From CAZASK01 sp964487845 (GTDB taxonomy: Bacteria > Chlamydiota > Chlamydiia > Chlamydiales > FEN-1388): DNA of 40,758 bases. Below are positions 17,396-25,814 of this stretch, in pieces. Position 1 is the first letter of the stretch. The number at the start of each line of letters is the position of its first letter. The notes under the pieces are model-generated. The model did no database searches and was not told the origin of the DNA. It saw nothing but the letters and a program-made list of their open reading frames with translations. The stretch lies in assembly GCA_964487845.1 (NCBI GenBank), contig CAZASK010000014.1, forward strand, positions 1 to 40,758, in the 5' to 3' direction. The position numbers and the translations under genes were made by a program.

Positions 17396-18259
17396 ATGAC
17401 ATATCAGCTCGTCGATAGCGGCGATGAGAGAAAGCTCGAGCGCTTTGGGGATATCCTCCTCTCGAGGCCTTGCTCACAGGCAGTGTGGAAAAAGCAAAAG
17501 CCAGACTTGTGGAGCCAAGCTCGCGCCCTCTTTACCAGAGAAGAGGAAAATAAGTGGATAAAAAAGGGAACGTTACCAGAGAGTTGGACTGCCGTTATCG
17601 AAGGCCTCACCTTCAAAATATCGCCTACCGACTTTGGCCATGTGGGCGCCTTTCCAGAACATAGCCGCTTCTGGCCTTGGATACGAAGTGAGCTTATCTG
17701 CTTTGCAAAAGAGCACAATAGAAAGCCAAAAGTCCTCAACTTGTTCGCCTACTCAGGAGGAGCTACCCTCGCTGCCGCACAGGCAGGAGCCGAAGTATGC
17801 CACCTCGACTCCTCAAAGGGCATGACCCTCTGGGCTAGAGAAAATGCAGTTCTCAACTCTTTGCAAACAGCTCCTATTCGATGGATCGTCGACGACGTAA
17901 TGAAATTTGTACAAAGGGAGATCAGACGAGAAAATCGCTATGATGCCATCATCTTAGATCCCCCTACCTTTGGTCGTGGAGCAAGTGGCGAGCTCTTCCA
18001 AATCGAAAAAGATATCGTCCCACTCCTTGACTTTTGCAAAACACTCTTAAGCGATGCTGCCATATTCATCCTGTTTTCCTGCCACACGCCTGGGTTTACT
18101 CCTATGAGCCTTTCAAATCTCATGCACGACACGATGGCGCATGCGCACGCCACTTTCGATAGCGGCGAGATGTTTTTACCAGGCCATGACACACACTCAA
18201 TTCCAAGCGGTGCGTTCTGCAGATGGCAACGTGCAAAAGGCGGGGATCTGCATGGATAA
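17396..18259 (+). CDS. Class I SAM-dependent RNA methyltransferase (RlmI-like)
   Basis: A 287-residue methyltransferase of the COG1092/Methyltrans_SAM type, most likely an rRNA base methylase. The SAM-binding motif LNLFAYSGGATLAAAQAGA is at residues ~118-136, the acidic loop HLDSSKGM follows, and the catalytic-loop motif ILDPPTFGRGA is near residue 190. Unlike full RlmI it lacks an N-terminal PUA domain and has a short unrelated lead, so the exact target is unclear. It opens a three-gene operon of RNA-modification enzymes: its last 8 bp overlap the start of the next gene. No strong ribosome site is seen before the ATG. Confidence 0.82.
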   Translation: MTYQLVDSGDERKLERFGDILLSRPCSQAVWKKQKPDLWSQARALFTREEENKWIKKGTLPESWTAVIEGLTFKISPTDFGHVGAFPEHSRFWPWIRSELICFAKEHNRKPKVLNLFAYSGGATLAAAQAGAEVCHLDSSKGMTLWARENAVLNSLQTAPIRWIVDDVMKFVQREIRRENRYDAIILDPPTFGRGASGELFQIEKDIVPLLDFCKTLLSDAAIFILFSCHTPGFTPMSLSNLMHDTMAHAHATFDSGEMFLPGHDTHSIPSGAFCRWQRAKGGDLHG

Positions 18260-19064
18260 CGTCATTACAAGCGCTCAAAATGCAAAAGTAAAGCTCATCG
18301 TCAGCTTGCGCGATAGAAGAGATCGTGACCGCCTCGGAGTGTTTTGCATTGAAGGCTTTCGCGAGCTCACGCGTGCACATGCAGGACGTGTCGCCATCCA
18401 AGAGCTCTTTTTCTGCCCTGAGCTTTTTTTAGGAGAAAATGAAGCTGCCCTCATCGACTCTATTCGAAAGCAAGGCGCTCATATCACACGCTGCTCTGAA
18501 CAGGTATTTCGTAAAATCTCCTACCGAGATCGCCCTGATGGCTTGATTGCCATCGCAAGCCAAATGAAGAAGACATTGTCCGATCTCGCACATGCGATCA
18601 AAGGAGTGAAAAATCCACTCCTCGTCGTGGCAGAGGCTATTGAAAAGCCAGGCAACTTGGGCACCATCTTGCGAACAAGCGATGGCGCAGGAGCCCATGG
18701 CGTCATCATCTGTGATCAGTGCACGGACATCTACAACCCGAATGTAGTCCGGGCAAGTGTAGGCACGCTCTTTACACTTCCTGTTGTAGAGGCTAGCAGT
18801 AAAGAGGCAATCGAGTGGCTGAAGCAGCAGCAGATCGCCATCGTCTCAGCAACGCCCCGTGCACAGGCAAGCTATACCACGGCTGATCTAGCAGCTCCTA
18901 TTGCTGTTGCACTCGGAACCGAGCAACTTGGCTTGAGCGATTCTTGGATGAAACAGTGTGATCTTCAAGTGCGCATTCCGATGCAAGGAGTTGCCGACTC
19001 ACTCAATGTCGCCATGGCGGCAACGATTCTTCTCTTTGAAGCACAAAGGCAAAGGAGCCTATGA
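18252..19064 (+). CDS. TrmH/SpoU-family RNA 2'-O-methyltransferase
   Basis: A 270-residue enzyme that methylates ribose 2'-OH in tRNA or 23S rRNA. It has an N-terminal substrate-binding domain, then the SpoU catalytic domain with the trefoil-knot motifs: EAIEKPGNLGTILRTSDGAG (motif 1), PNVVRASVGTLFTLPV (motif 2) and LGTEQLGLSD followed by IPMQGVADSLNVAMA (motif 3). The ATG at 18252 is chosen because GGGGAT lies just before it and it overlaps the upstream stop by 8 bp; a longer frame from 18141 would run far into the preceding gene. Its stop overlaps the next start by 4 bp. Confidence 0.88.
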   Translation: MDNVITSAQNAKVKLIVSLRDRRDRDRLGVFCIEGFRELTRAHAGRVAIQELFFCPELFLGENEAALIDSIRKQGAHITRCSEQVFRKISYRDRPDGLIAIASQMKKTLSDLAHAIKGVKNPLLVVAEAIEKPGNLGTILRTSDGAGAHGVIICDQCTDIYNPNVVRASVGTLFTLPVVEASSKEAIEWLKQQQIAIVSATPRAQASYTTADLAAPIAVALGTEQLGLSDSWMKQCDLQVRIPMQGVADSLNVAMAATILLFEAQRQRSL

Positions 19065-19681
19065 CGCGTATTCTTTTTGAAGACAACCACATCCTCGTTG
19101 CGATAAAGCCATGCGGGCTTGCCACACAACCTGCGCCTCATGATCCACGAAGCTTAGAAGAAGAGCTAAAACTCGCTATTAAAAAGGCCGCCCACAAGCC
19201 TGGAGGCGTATTTTTACATGCCATACATAGGCTCGACAAGCAAGCGTCTGGCATTGTCCTCTTTGCGAAATCACAAAAAGCACTGTCTCGGCTGAACGAA
19301 GCCATACGCGAAAAGCGCTGTAAAAAGATGTACCGAGCCACTGTAGAGGGCATCGTCATGCCAGAAGAAGCCACGCTCGAACATGCACTCGTGCATGCCT
19401 CGCATAGGGCTATAGTAGACCCTCGCCATCCAGAGGCAAAAAACAGCATCCTCCACTACCGTGTTCTTGAAAAATCCAATAACACTACCCTTTTACAAAT
19501 TGACTTAGAGACAGGACGCTATCATCAAATCCGCTGCCAGTTCGCAGCTATAGGCCATCCTATTCTAGGAGATACCAAATATGGCAGCACAATGCCTTAT
19601 CCGCACGGTATCGCACTCCACCACTATCAACTTGAAATCGAACATCCTACAAAAAAAGAGCTGATGGTGTTTGTAGATTAG
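19061..19681 (+). CDS. RluA-family pseudouridine synthase
   Basis: A 206-residue enzyme that isomerises uridine to pseudouridine in rRNA or tRNA. The catalytic motif HAIHRLDKQASG carries Asp59. The family strands KMYRATVEG and the late ETGRYHQIRCQFAAIGHPILGD segment, ending in the ALHHYQLEIEHP element, are all present. It lacks the S4 domain found in RluC/RluD, so it is of the short type. It begins with an ATGA overlap with the preceding methyltransferase gene and closes the RNA-modification operon. Confidence 0.9.
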   Translation: MTRILFEDNHILVAIKPCGLATQPAPHDPRSLEEELKLAIKKAAHKPGGVFLHAIHRLDKQASGIVLFAKSQKALSRLNEAIREKRCKKMYRATVEGIVMPEEATLEHALVHASHRAIVDPRHPEAKNSILHYRVLEKSNNTTLLQIDLETGRYHQIRCQFAAIGHPILGDTKYGSTMPYPHGIALHHYQLEIEHPTKKELMVFVD

Positions 19682-19739
19682 ACATCCTATTGCTTGTATC
19701 CCTACACTTCACCTAATACCATTCCCATGTCTATTTACG

Positions 19740-19802
19740 ATGAGTAAAAAGACGAACGATATACAAAAAATTGCAAAACTCGTAAGCTCCATTTCTTCCT
19801 AA
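19740..19802 (+). CDS. Possible 20-codon small open reading frame
   Basis: ATG at 19740 opens a 20-codon frame (MSKKTNDIQKIAKLVSSISS) ending at TAA 19802, 20 bp before the next gene. The composition looks like a real short peptide, but there is no clear ribosome site and it may be chance in the 141-bp leader of the gene at 19823. Confidence 0.2.
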   Translation: MSKKTNDIQKIAKLVSSISS

Positions 19803-19822
19803 TAACCTTGAGGAGTAGTTGT

Positions 19823-20710
19823 ATGAACTTTCAAATACTAGAAAATACCCGTGAATATGATCTCCAGCGCCTGCAAGCGGTCGCTGATGCGAATTGGACC
19901 TATCAATATCTCACATCAGAAGGTGATGTCAAAGCAAGATGCTGCCTGTGGAGATTTGTTCAATGGCTTAAACTTGACCAGCTTCCTTGGATTCGAAATA
20001 TGTTTCCTAAAACAGACATAGAGAACGCGGCTACATCTCTCTACTCCAACATCCGCAATATTGTAGAAATTGATGCAGAAAATATCACAGAAGAGACACA
20101 GAATTTTCTGAATAATGTTGCTCGAAAAATAAATACACTTATTTTTCATATCAACAGCAAACGAGTAGACAATAAAATTGCTGAGAGCGCCTACATTACT
20201 GTCCCAAAGCACCTTATCTTTGATGACAACTTTAGCTCATCAGAAGAAGTGGTTGAAAATACCGAAACACTCAATAACCCTACAAATACATATAAAGTTG
20301 ATAGTGAAGAATTCAACTCGTATAACTCAAAAGTTATTCATGTCGATGTAACCCCTCAACAAGAAATTATCGACGAGAATTTTCTACTAGAAAACCACGA
20401 AAAGACCCCCCCATTTGAAGAGATTATTGAAAATGCCGAAATACATGAAAAAAACTCTCAACACACATATACCAGCAATAGTGAAGGAGCAAACTCAAAT
20501 ACTTCGAACATAATTCGTTTCAATGTAACTCCTCAATATGAAAATCTCGAAGATTCTCTACAGGAGAGTTACGAAGTTCCTATTACAACAACAAAGCCTA
20601 AAAAAGTGGCGAAACGTCACCAAAAGCGGCTCACAAAAGAGCAGCTTCAAGAGATGAAAAATAATAAGCATCGCGCTGAAATTATTGAAATTGAAAAAAA
20701 AGATAACTAA
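19823..20710 (+). CDS. Hypothetical protein with internal ~58-residue duplication
   Basis: Unrecognised 295-residue soluble protein. The ATG at 19823 follows GAGGAG by 8 nt; a TTG five codons upstream is less likely. Residues ~1-130 look helical and contain a Trp/Cys-rich stretch (CCLWRFVQWLK). Then an imperfect tandem duplication begins at EEVVENTE and again at EEIIENAE, each unit running through a KVIHVDVTPQ or NIIRFNVTPQ core and ending near LLENHEK or LQESYEV. The C-terminal ~40 residues are Lys-rich (KPKKVAKRHQKRLTKEQ), recalling the tails of the proteins at 5963 and 6788. Function unknown; an effector or nucleic-acid-binding role is possible. Confidence 0.75.
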   Translation: MNFQILENTREYDLQRLQAVADANWTYQYLTSEGDVKARCCLWRFVQWLKLDQLPWIRNMFPKTDIENAATSLYSNIRNIVEIDAENITEETQNFLNNVARKINTLIFHINSKRVDNKIAESAYITVPKHLIFDDNFSSSEEVVENTETLNNPTNTYKVDSEEFNSYNSKVIHVDVTPQQEIIDENFLLENHEKTPPFEEIIENAEIHEKNSQHTYTSNSEGANSNTSNIIRFNVTPQYENLEDSLQESYEVPITTTKPKKVAKRHQKRLTKEQLQEMKNNKHRAEIIEIEKKDN

Positions 20711-20716
20711 CTCCAT

Positions 20717-20748
20717 CTATGGAGCTGCCTAGTGTAGCTCCATATTTC
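20717..20748 (+). terminator. Probable terminator
   Basis: TATGGAGCT (20718-20726) pairs perfectly with AGCTCCATA (20736-20744) around a 9-nt loop, just past the stop of the gene at 19823-20710. Only TTT follows, so termination may be inefficient. Confidence 0.55.
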
Positions 20749-20771
20749 CTATGGGAGACAGAGGTCTCTAC

Positions 20772-21050
20772 TAGACTTCTTTCGAAACTTCGACCATATG
20801 CTCACATATTGCTCTCAACATTTGCAACTAATACCATTCATCAAAAATAACGTTTAGTTCTGCAAGAAAGCTGCACAAATTTTTTGCATCTGGAGTGAGC
20901 GACCATTGCCGATAGGCAAGGCGCGAATGAAGATAAAAAATTTGTTGCAAAGCTAACGCAGCAAAACTAAACGTTATTTTTGATAAATGGTATAAACCTG
21001 CTCAAAAATCATCAATTTTCCCAATCAAAGCGAATTTCGAAAGAAGTCTA
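20772..21050 (-). mobile_element. Palindromic MITE-like element (copy 1, interrupted)
   Basis: Terminal inverted repeats of 16 identical bases (TAGACTTCTTTCGAAA at 21050-21035 on the minus strand, and its complement at 20772-20787) bound a 279-bp unit with no open frame. Removing the nested element at 20832-20992 and one target copy leaves 115 bp. That sequence matches 40294-40366 at 68 of 73 positions, including the central ATATG-tgag-CATAT hairpin. The last three bases supply the TAG stop of the gene at 21048-22226. The flanks are compatible with a TA target, as for IS630/Tc1-type MITEs, but this is not decisive because the ends are palindromic. Confidence 0.8.
20832..20992. mobile_element. 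Second palindromic MITE, 161 bp, nested in the first
   Basis: The ends 20832-20863 and 20961-20992 are inverted repeats matching at 30 of 32 positions (starting TACCATT, containing AAAAATAACGTTTAGTT). Weaker complementarity continues towards a central TTGCC-gata-GGCAA hairpin, so the whole unit can fold on itself. It is flanked by TAA at 20829-20831 and 20993-20995. The related copy at 40271-40435 has a single TAA at the equivalent point, so it shows the pre-insertion site. There is no coding capacity; a transposase elsewhere would have to move it. Confidence 0.88.
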
Positions 21051-22226
21051 CTGCTGCAATTTTGCGATGATCTGTTCAAGAGCTCCATAGCTTTGGAGAA
21101 TACGTCTCAGCTCACTTATAATCACCTCTCGATCAGCAATTGCCGCATAGAGAGAATTGCCTAAGAGCTGTGCAATCTCCGCAAAAGGCTGCATGAGAAG
21201 TGCCGGATTGGTATTTCTATTTTTTTGAAATACCAGTGTTGTGATGGCTTCCAGATGTTGAATCGCTGCAATTACCGTTTCCTTTCTCGATTCTTGCTTC
21301 TCATAAGAAAGGATAATGAGTCCTTTGGCAACTTCACTGAGTGTGCATGAAAACTGCGTGGCAAGCTCATCTCTTTCTTGCTGGAGCATTGTTTTTGCAG
21401 CACGTTCAATAAACAATAATGGTAGTTTGGCTATTTGCGGATTGTAACGAGCAAAAAAGAGACTCATTTTCCCAAGAGTGTTGACAATGTCTTCGCTAAT
21501 TGGATCAAAGTGGTTTTGCGCAGCAAGTGTTCCAAGCCAATCGAGTCTTCGGCAGATATATGCCGACAAATAACTTACCTCATCGAGTAAAGATGGCCCA
21601 GATTGCTCTACAGAACGTAAGACACCTGCCGTCGATGCCTCTTTCACAAAATGCTCACACATCGACAAAGTAGCACGCAAGGCATCCTTGGCGATATGAA
21701 TATTTTTCCGATCTGCAGCTCTCGCGACTACTTCAATCGTCGTTTCCATCCATTGAAATGCCTCTTTATCTTTCCCAGCGCGTACGAGCTTGACTACTTG
21801 CCGATCTACCCGCCTTAACAAAAATGGATGTTGGGTATAGCGAAAAAATCGTGTGGTAAAAAAGTAGGTACAATCGATTGAGATACCAAGCAATACAATC
21901 CACAAGAGAAACGACACCAGTGGGACACCAGCTTCAGGGACAGTCGTGACCATATAGAGTGAATAGAGAAGAAAGATGACAATTTCAATAAGAGCTATGC
22001 ACAATCCATAGTCTTTGCAGATGAGCTCAGAGACTCGCGGGAATACTTTTTGTTCGGCACGCTGGATAGAGCTCCAGCAAAGAACGGGTGTCATGAGTGC
22101 AATAAAGCATAGAAGCTGCGACAGGCCAACAACATATGCAAAAGAGGCTCCATGCAATATGATCGATTCTGGGAGGTGCAGGACAAAAAAATAGATAGAG
22201 ATAAGCGCAAGTATTGTTGCCATCAT
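21048..22226 (-). CDS. Hypothetical membrane-anchored helical protein
   Basis: Unrecognised 392-residue protein. Four membrane segments are visible in residues ~1-130 (near 3-20, 28-47, 75-95 and 103-123), followed by ~260 residues of charged helical sequence that would lie in the cytoplasm. An AAAGGAG site precedes the first of two tandem ATG codons by 6 nt. The reading frame ends KLQQ with a TAG formed by the terminal bases of a palindromic mobile element, so the original C-terminus may have been different. It is convergent with the gene at 19823. Confidence 0.75.
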   Translation of the reverse strand: MMATILALISIYFFVLHLPESIILHGASFAYVVGLSQLLCFIALMTPVLCWSSIQRAEQKVFPRVSELICKDYGLCIALIEIVIFLLYSLYMVTTVPEAGVPLVSFLLWIVLLGISIDCTYFFTTRFFRYTQHPFLLRRVDRQVVKLVRAGKDKEAFQWMETTIEVVARAADRKNIHIAKDALRATLSMCEHFVKEASTAGVLRSVEQSGPSLLDEVSYLSAYICRRLDWLGTLAAQNHFDPISEDIVNTLGKMSLFFARYNPQIAKLPLLFIERAAKTMLQQERDELATQFSCTLSEVAKGLIILSYEKQESRKETVIAAIQHLEAITTLVFQKNRNTNPALLMQPFAEIAQLLGNSLYAAIADREVIISELRRILQSYGALEQIIAKLQQ

Positions 22227-22273
22227 GAAGCTCCTTTCCTCTGTTCTCCTGCTTGTACCTGATCATCCCTTTC

Positions 22274-22303
22274 TTGAAAAGAAGAGAACGGATGCTGTAT
22301 ATC
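22274..22303 (+). promoter_or_regulatory. Candidate promoter of the guanine deaminase gene
   Basis: TTGAAA (22274-22279) and TATATC (22298-22303) are separated by 18 bp and lie 28 bp before the ATG at 22332, leaving room for the GGAG ribosome site. Confidence 0.4.
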
Positions 22304-22331
22304 AATATCACAATATACTGGAGCAAGAAAA

Positions 22332-22817
22332 ATGGATCCTCACTATGATGAAGTCTTTATGAAGAGAGCTATCGAGCTCAGCAGGCGAGCTGCCATCATC
22401 GAAAAAACAGGCGGCGTATTTGGAGCTATCGTTGTCAAAGATGGCGTCATTATTGGAGAAGGATATAACCAAGTAATCAAAAATAATGACCCCACATGGC
22501 ACGCAGAGATGCATGCAATCAGAGAAGCAAGCAAAACAATAGCCTCTCCTCATCTTGTAGGCTGTGATATTTATACGAGCGCTGAGTGCTGTCCTATGTG
22601 CTTGGCAGCGGCATACTGGGCCCATATCAGACATATCTACTACGCCTCTACCACTGAGGATGCGCTCAAATATGGAAACTTTGCAGACATTGACATCCTC
22701 TCTGAGGTACGTAAACCTCCTGCTCTGCGCCGCATTCAATGCAGCGAAAAAATGAGGCACGAGGCTGTAGAAGTATGGAAAGAATTTGCCATGATGCCTG
22801 ATCGAGCACATTATTAA
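22332..22817 (+). CDS. Guanine deaminase-like zinc hydrolase
   Basis: A 161-residue member of the cytidine/deoxycytidylate deaminase fold, closest in pattern to bacterial GuaD, which converts guanine to xanthine. The zinc site is THW-type: WHAEMHAI supplies His and the catalytic Glu, and ECCPMCLAA supplies the two Cys. The following YWAHIRHIYYA and the C-terminal segment ending VEVWKEFA match the guanine deaminase subfamily rather than TadA, which is also usually longer at the N-terminus. GGAG lies 9 nt before the ATG. The next gene follows closely on the same strand. Confidence 0.78.
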   Translation: MDPHYDEVFMKRAIELSRRAAIIEKTGGVFGAIVVKDGVIIGEGYNQVIKNNDPTWHAEMHAIREASKTIASPHLVGCDIYTSAECCPMCLAAAYWAHIRHIYYASTTEDALKYGNFADIDILSEVRKPPALRRIQCSEKMRHEAVEVWKEFAMMPDRAHY

Positions 22818-22856
22818 TTCATGCTTGGTATAACAAGGGAAAGAATATCTTCAAGC

Positions 22857-23906
22857 ATGAGAAAACAGCTCCTCCTGTTCATTTTGTGCATCTACCCTAT
22901 AAAAATAATTGCATATTCAATATCTCCTGAACCAATTTTGGTCTACTCGATTCCAAATTCTATAAAAGACAGCCTCTCGCCACTTTGGCTGCAGTATGTT
23001 GGAAAGCGCACCCGATTTTCTACATGTACTGGCATCGCCTTTCTTCCAAATGGTCGCCATTTGGTATCAATTAATCTGCTTGATGAATCGATGCGCATCC
23101 ACGATTTCGATCCTGCTATGAAAACTCTCTCCTCAAACACACTCCACCTGAGCACTACAACACAACTTGCTTGGCCTGAAAATATTGACATATCAAAGGA
23201 TGGCTCCTTGCTCGCTATTTCGAACAGCAAAACTGGGAAGGTGGCAATTTTTCTCATCTCCTCAAAAACCCAACAACCTGACCCATCTCCTGTTGTTTTT
23301 ATAGGCGCAGCCAACGATAGAGGCCTTCACGGCGTTCGCTTTACACCTGACTCTCAACACATCGCCTACACCACCTATGATGGTTCAGGGATAATAAGCT
23401 GTTTTCGCATCGAGAAGGACAGCTCAAATCAAATATCTTCTCAGCTGTTGTGGAGCATGAAAAATGAGTATCCAGATCTTGTTCCAAAAGGAATCGACTT
23501 TTCACACGACAAGCAATATCTTGCAGTCTGTTTTGCAAAAAAAGTGCGATATGAAGAAGGAATAACCTCTGGAAAGCTTGCCATTTACAAACTGGATCCC
23601 GAGACTTGTACAATCAATCAAACAGCACTTTGCTTCACAGATGGTGATGGTGTACTGGATGGACCAGAAGACATCCGCTTTTCCCCTGACAACTCCTGCC
23701 TCCTTGTGTCAAATCAAGGCAATGATACGATCACAGTCCACCAATTTGATCAGGCGTCTGGTGCCATCCTCAGCAATCAAGTCCTCCTGAGCTCACCAGA
23801 AGCTCAATTGAACTTTCCACACGGAATTGTCTTTTCACCAGATGGAAATTACTTTGGAGTGAGCAATTATGGGGACGATAAAATTACGATTTATTCGGTA
23901 GAATAG
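22857..23906 (+). CDS. Exported beta-propeller protein (YVTN/lactonase-like)
   Basis: A 349-residue protein with a signal peptide (MRKQLLLFILCIYPIKIIAYS) and a series of repeats of the type FSPDG-x-LAVSN, e.g. FLPNGRHLVS, ISKDGSLLAIS, FTPDSQHIAY, FSHDKQYLAV, FSPDNSCLLVS and FSPDGNYFGVS. This is about seven blades of a propeller, as in YVTN-repeat, lactonase-like and surface proteins. It should act in the periplasm or outside the cell; no catalytic residues are evident. The ATG at 22857 is chosen to place the signal peptide at the N-terminus; an in-frame ATG lies at 22821. Neither has a good ribosome site. Its end overlaps cinA by 23 bp tail to tail. Confidence 0.75.
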   Translation: MRKQLLLFILCIYPIKIIAYSISPEPILVYSIPNSIKDSLSPLWLQYVGKRTRFSTCTGIAFLPNGRHLVSINLLDESMRIHDFDPAMKTLSSNTLHLSTTTQLAWPENIDISKDGSLLAISNSKTGKVAIFLISSKTQQPDPSPVVFIGAANDRGLHGVRFTPDSQHIAYTTYDGSGIISCFRIEKDSSNQISSQLLWSMKNEYPDLVPKGIDFSHDKQYLAVCFAKKVRYEEGITSGKLAIYKLDPETCTINQTALCFTDGDGVLDGPEDIRFSPDNSCLLVSNQGNDTITVHQFDQASGAILSNQVLLSSPEAQLNFPHGIVFSPDGNYFGVSNYGDDKITIYSVE

Positions 23907-25128
23907 ACAAAAACAGATGCAGCTCACTCAATACAGAAAGGATAGTTCTTTGCATATTCACCTCGCGATCTTGAGCTAAGTGCATAGTCCACGAATGTGT
24001 ATCTCCTCTTTTTGATGCAATAGTCGCGCACACAGTTCCTACAGGCTTATGCACGCTGCCACCAGAGGGCCCAAAAATTCCAGATGTAGCAATAGCTATA
24101 TCTGCGTCCAGAGCAGAGAGCGCACCTTCTGCCATCTTCTGCGTCACCTCTTGACTGACAGCTCCATATGTAGCTAAATACTCCTCAGGAACATGCAGAA
24201 GGGATCGCTTGACATCATTCGAATATGCAACGATCGATCCACGAAAATAGCGCGATGCATCAGGGATAGCTACAAAACGGGCAGCAAGAGCCCCTCCCGT
24301 ACATGACTCCGCAGTAGCAAACGTCAGATTTTTTTCGATCAACATCCGGTGCAGCGCCTCTTCTATCTTCCCAGTTGGCGCCTGATACACACGTCCAGAA
24401 AACGCCTTCACAATAGCCTGCTCTAGAGGGGCTACTTTTGATTTTCCTTCCGCATCACTTGCTGCAAAGACGCGAAGATGCACGCTCAACGTCCCATAAG
24501 AAGGATAAATGCCGATAGTGACCTCTTCTGTTTGAAGTGTACGAAGGAGTGGATCAACTTGAGCCTCATTAACGCCTGCAATATGGATAGGATATACAAA
24601 CATTTTTTTCTTAGGCTGCTTCGACTGTAAAAAAGGAATCACGTGATCGCAGAACATGCGCCTCATTTCAAGAGGCACTCCTGGCAGACAGATAAGACAT
24701 CCAGAGCCAAACAATGCTTTATCTTCTAGTACAAATCCCAAGGCTGTCCCGACAGGATTGTGATAGAGCAGCGCTCCTTGTGGTTGAATCGACTGATTAT
24801 ACGCAGTTGTTGTCCCCGGAAAACGTCTTTCTATATCTTTTTGCAAGGCACTATCTTCTACAAGCTCTCTTTGAAAAAGCTTTGCTGCCACCTCTTTTGT
24901 GCAGTCATCGCACGTAGGCCCAAGGCCTCCTGTCGTGATCACACATGAGCCTCTTGTAAGAGCACTGCGCAGAGCTTGCGCAATCTGCTCTTTATCGTCT
25001 GATACGACCTCGTGGTGTGTGATAGAATATCCCTCTTGTACAAGATGCTGTGCAAGCCATGCCGCGTTTGAGTTTGTGGCAAACCCAAGAAGCACCTCGT
25101 CTCCAATAGCAATCAACTCAATATTCAT
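23884..25128 (-). CDS. cinA: CinA, nicotinamide-nucleotide amidase/ADP-ribose pyrophosphatase family
   Basis: A 414-residue two-domain protein of NAD recycling. The N-terminal MoaB/MogA-like domain starts IELIAIGDEVLLG and contains TTGGLGPTCDDCT (residues ~64-76). The C-terminal PncC-type amidase domain starts near residue 250 with TFATAESCTGGALAA and contains FRGSIVAYSNDVK, YGAVSQEV and IATSGIFGPSGGS. The amidase releases ammonia from nicotinamide mononucleotide. The full length matches the family. The start overlaps the end of the preceding gene by 4 bp, so it is translated with it. Confidence 0.92.
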   Translation of the reverse strand: MNIELIAIGDEVLLGFATNSNAAWLAQHLVQEGYSITHHEVVSDDKEQIAQALRSALTRGSCVITTGGLGPTCDDCTKEVAAKLFQRELVEDSALQKDIERRFPGTTTAYNQSIQPQGALLYHNPVGTALGFVLEDKALFGSGCLICLPGVPLEMRRMFCDHVIPFLQSKQPKKKMFVYPIHIAGVNEAQVDPLLRTLQTEEVTIGIYPSYGTLSVHLRVFAASDAEGKSKVAPLEQAIVKAFSGRVYQAPTGKIEEALHRMLIEKNLTFATAESCTGGALAARFVAIPDASRYFRGSIVAYSNDVKRSLLHVPEEYLATYGAVSQEVTQKMAEGALSALDADIAIATSGIFGPSGGSVHKPVGTVCATIASKRGDTHSWTMHLAQDREVNMQRTILSVLSELHLFLSILPNKS

Positions 25129-25814
25129 ATCTCCCTCACTACACGAATGTGGTTCGCCTGCAGTTCTCTATGCTCGTTAATCCACGAAAGACAGCTTTTT
25201 CCAATCCGAATAGGCACCCTTGTCACACGTGCTGCCACCTCAAATGGCGTTGCAATCGTCTCTTGTCTTATAAACGCCTGCACCTTACGAAAAAGTTCAT
25301 GATTTACAAACCCATCAGTAAGCGCATTGTGTACAGACCGATCTCGCGCATCTTGGAAAAGCTGTGGATAAGAAATCTGCACCCCCCACGATATCGATGT
25401 CTTCCCAAATACCATAGGCCTAAATTTCTCATCTACTGAGGAATAGACAAAACGATGTGGTCTCATCTGCAAAAGGGGGAGCACCGGCTGAATCAAAATA
25501 CGCCCGTCTTCAAGATCCATTCCACACACTGCTTCTTGAGTTTTTGTCATCACTGCGGTAAAAAAACCACGAAAAGTCTCTTCAGAGACGATTCCCTCTT
25601 TCAAAGCCTGCACATATCTTCGATATGCATCAAAAAAATGAGCGTGCTGAATCAATGCTTTTTCAGGGGCTACAGGCCCCAATACCTGGTAGAGGAATAC
25701 ATCGCCCAATGTAGCAAACAACCTTTCCATACTCTCAGGATCTACTAAAAGCTGTATATGAAGCCACTTCGATGCAAGAAAAGGAAGAATCTGATCACGA
25801 GGAACTCTTTTCAC
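25125..25814 (-). CDS. Conserved-looking hypothetical protein between lspA and cinA
   Basis: I do not recognise this 229-residue protein. It is soluble, has no signal peptide, and has a helical first half; the second half contains a Trp-rich SISWGVQISYPQLF segment that looks like a strand-rich core. The start is GTG at 25814, immediately after the lspA stop, with AAGAAGG about 9 nt upstream inside lspA. It overlaps cinA by 4 bp. Its fixed place in the dksA-lspA-x-cinA cluster suggests a housekeeping gene of the lineage. Confidence 0.78.
   Translation of the reverse strand: MKRVPRDQILPFLASKWLHIQLLVDPESMERLFATLGDVFLYQVLGPVAPEKALIQHAHFFDAYRRYVQALKEGIVSEETFRGFFTAVMTKTQEAVCGMDLEDGRILIQPVLPLLQMRPHRFVYSSVDEKFRPMVFGKTSISWGVQISYPQLFQDARDRSVHNALTDGFVNHELFRKVQAFIRQETIATPFEVAARVTRVPIRIGKSCLSWINEHRELQANHIRVVREI

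Noticed and set aside
20772..21050. Hidden transposase gene or small protein in the nested elements
   Set aside because: All frames are short and stop-rich; the sequence is explained by palindromic structure.
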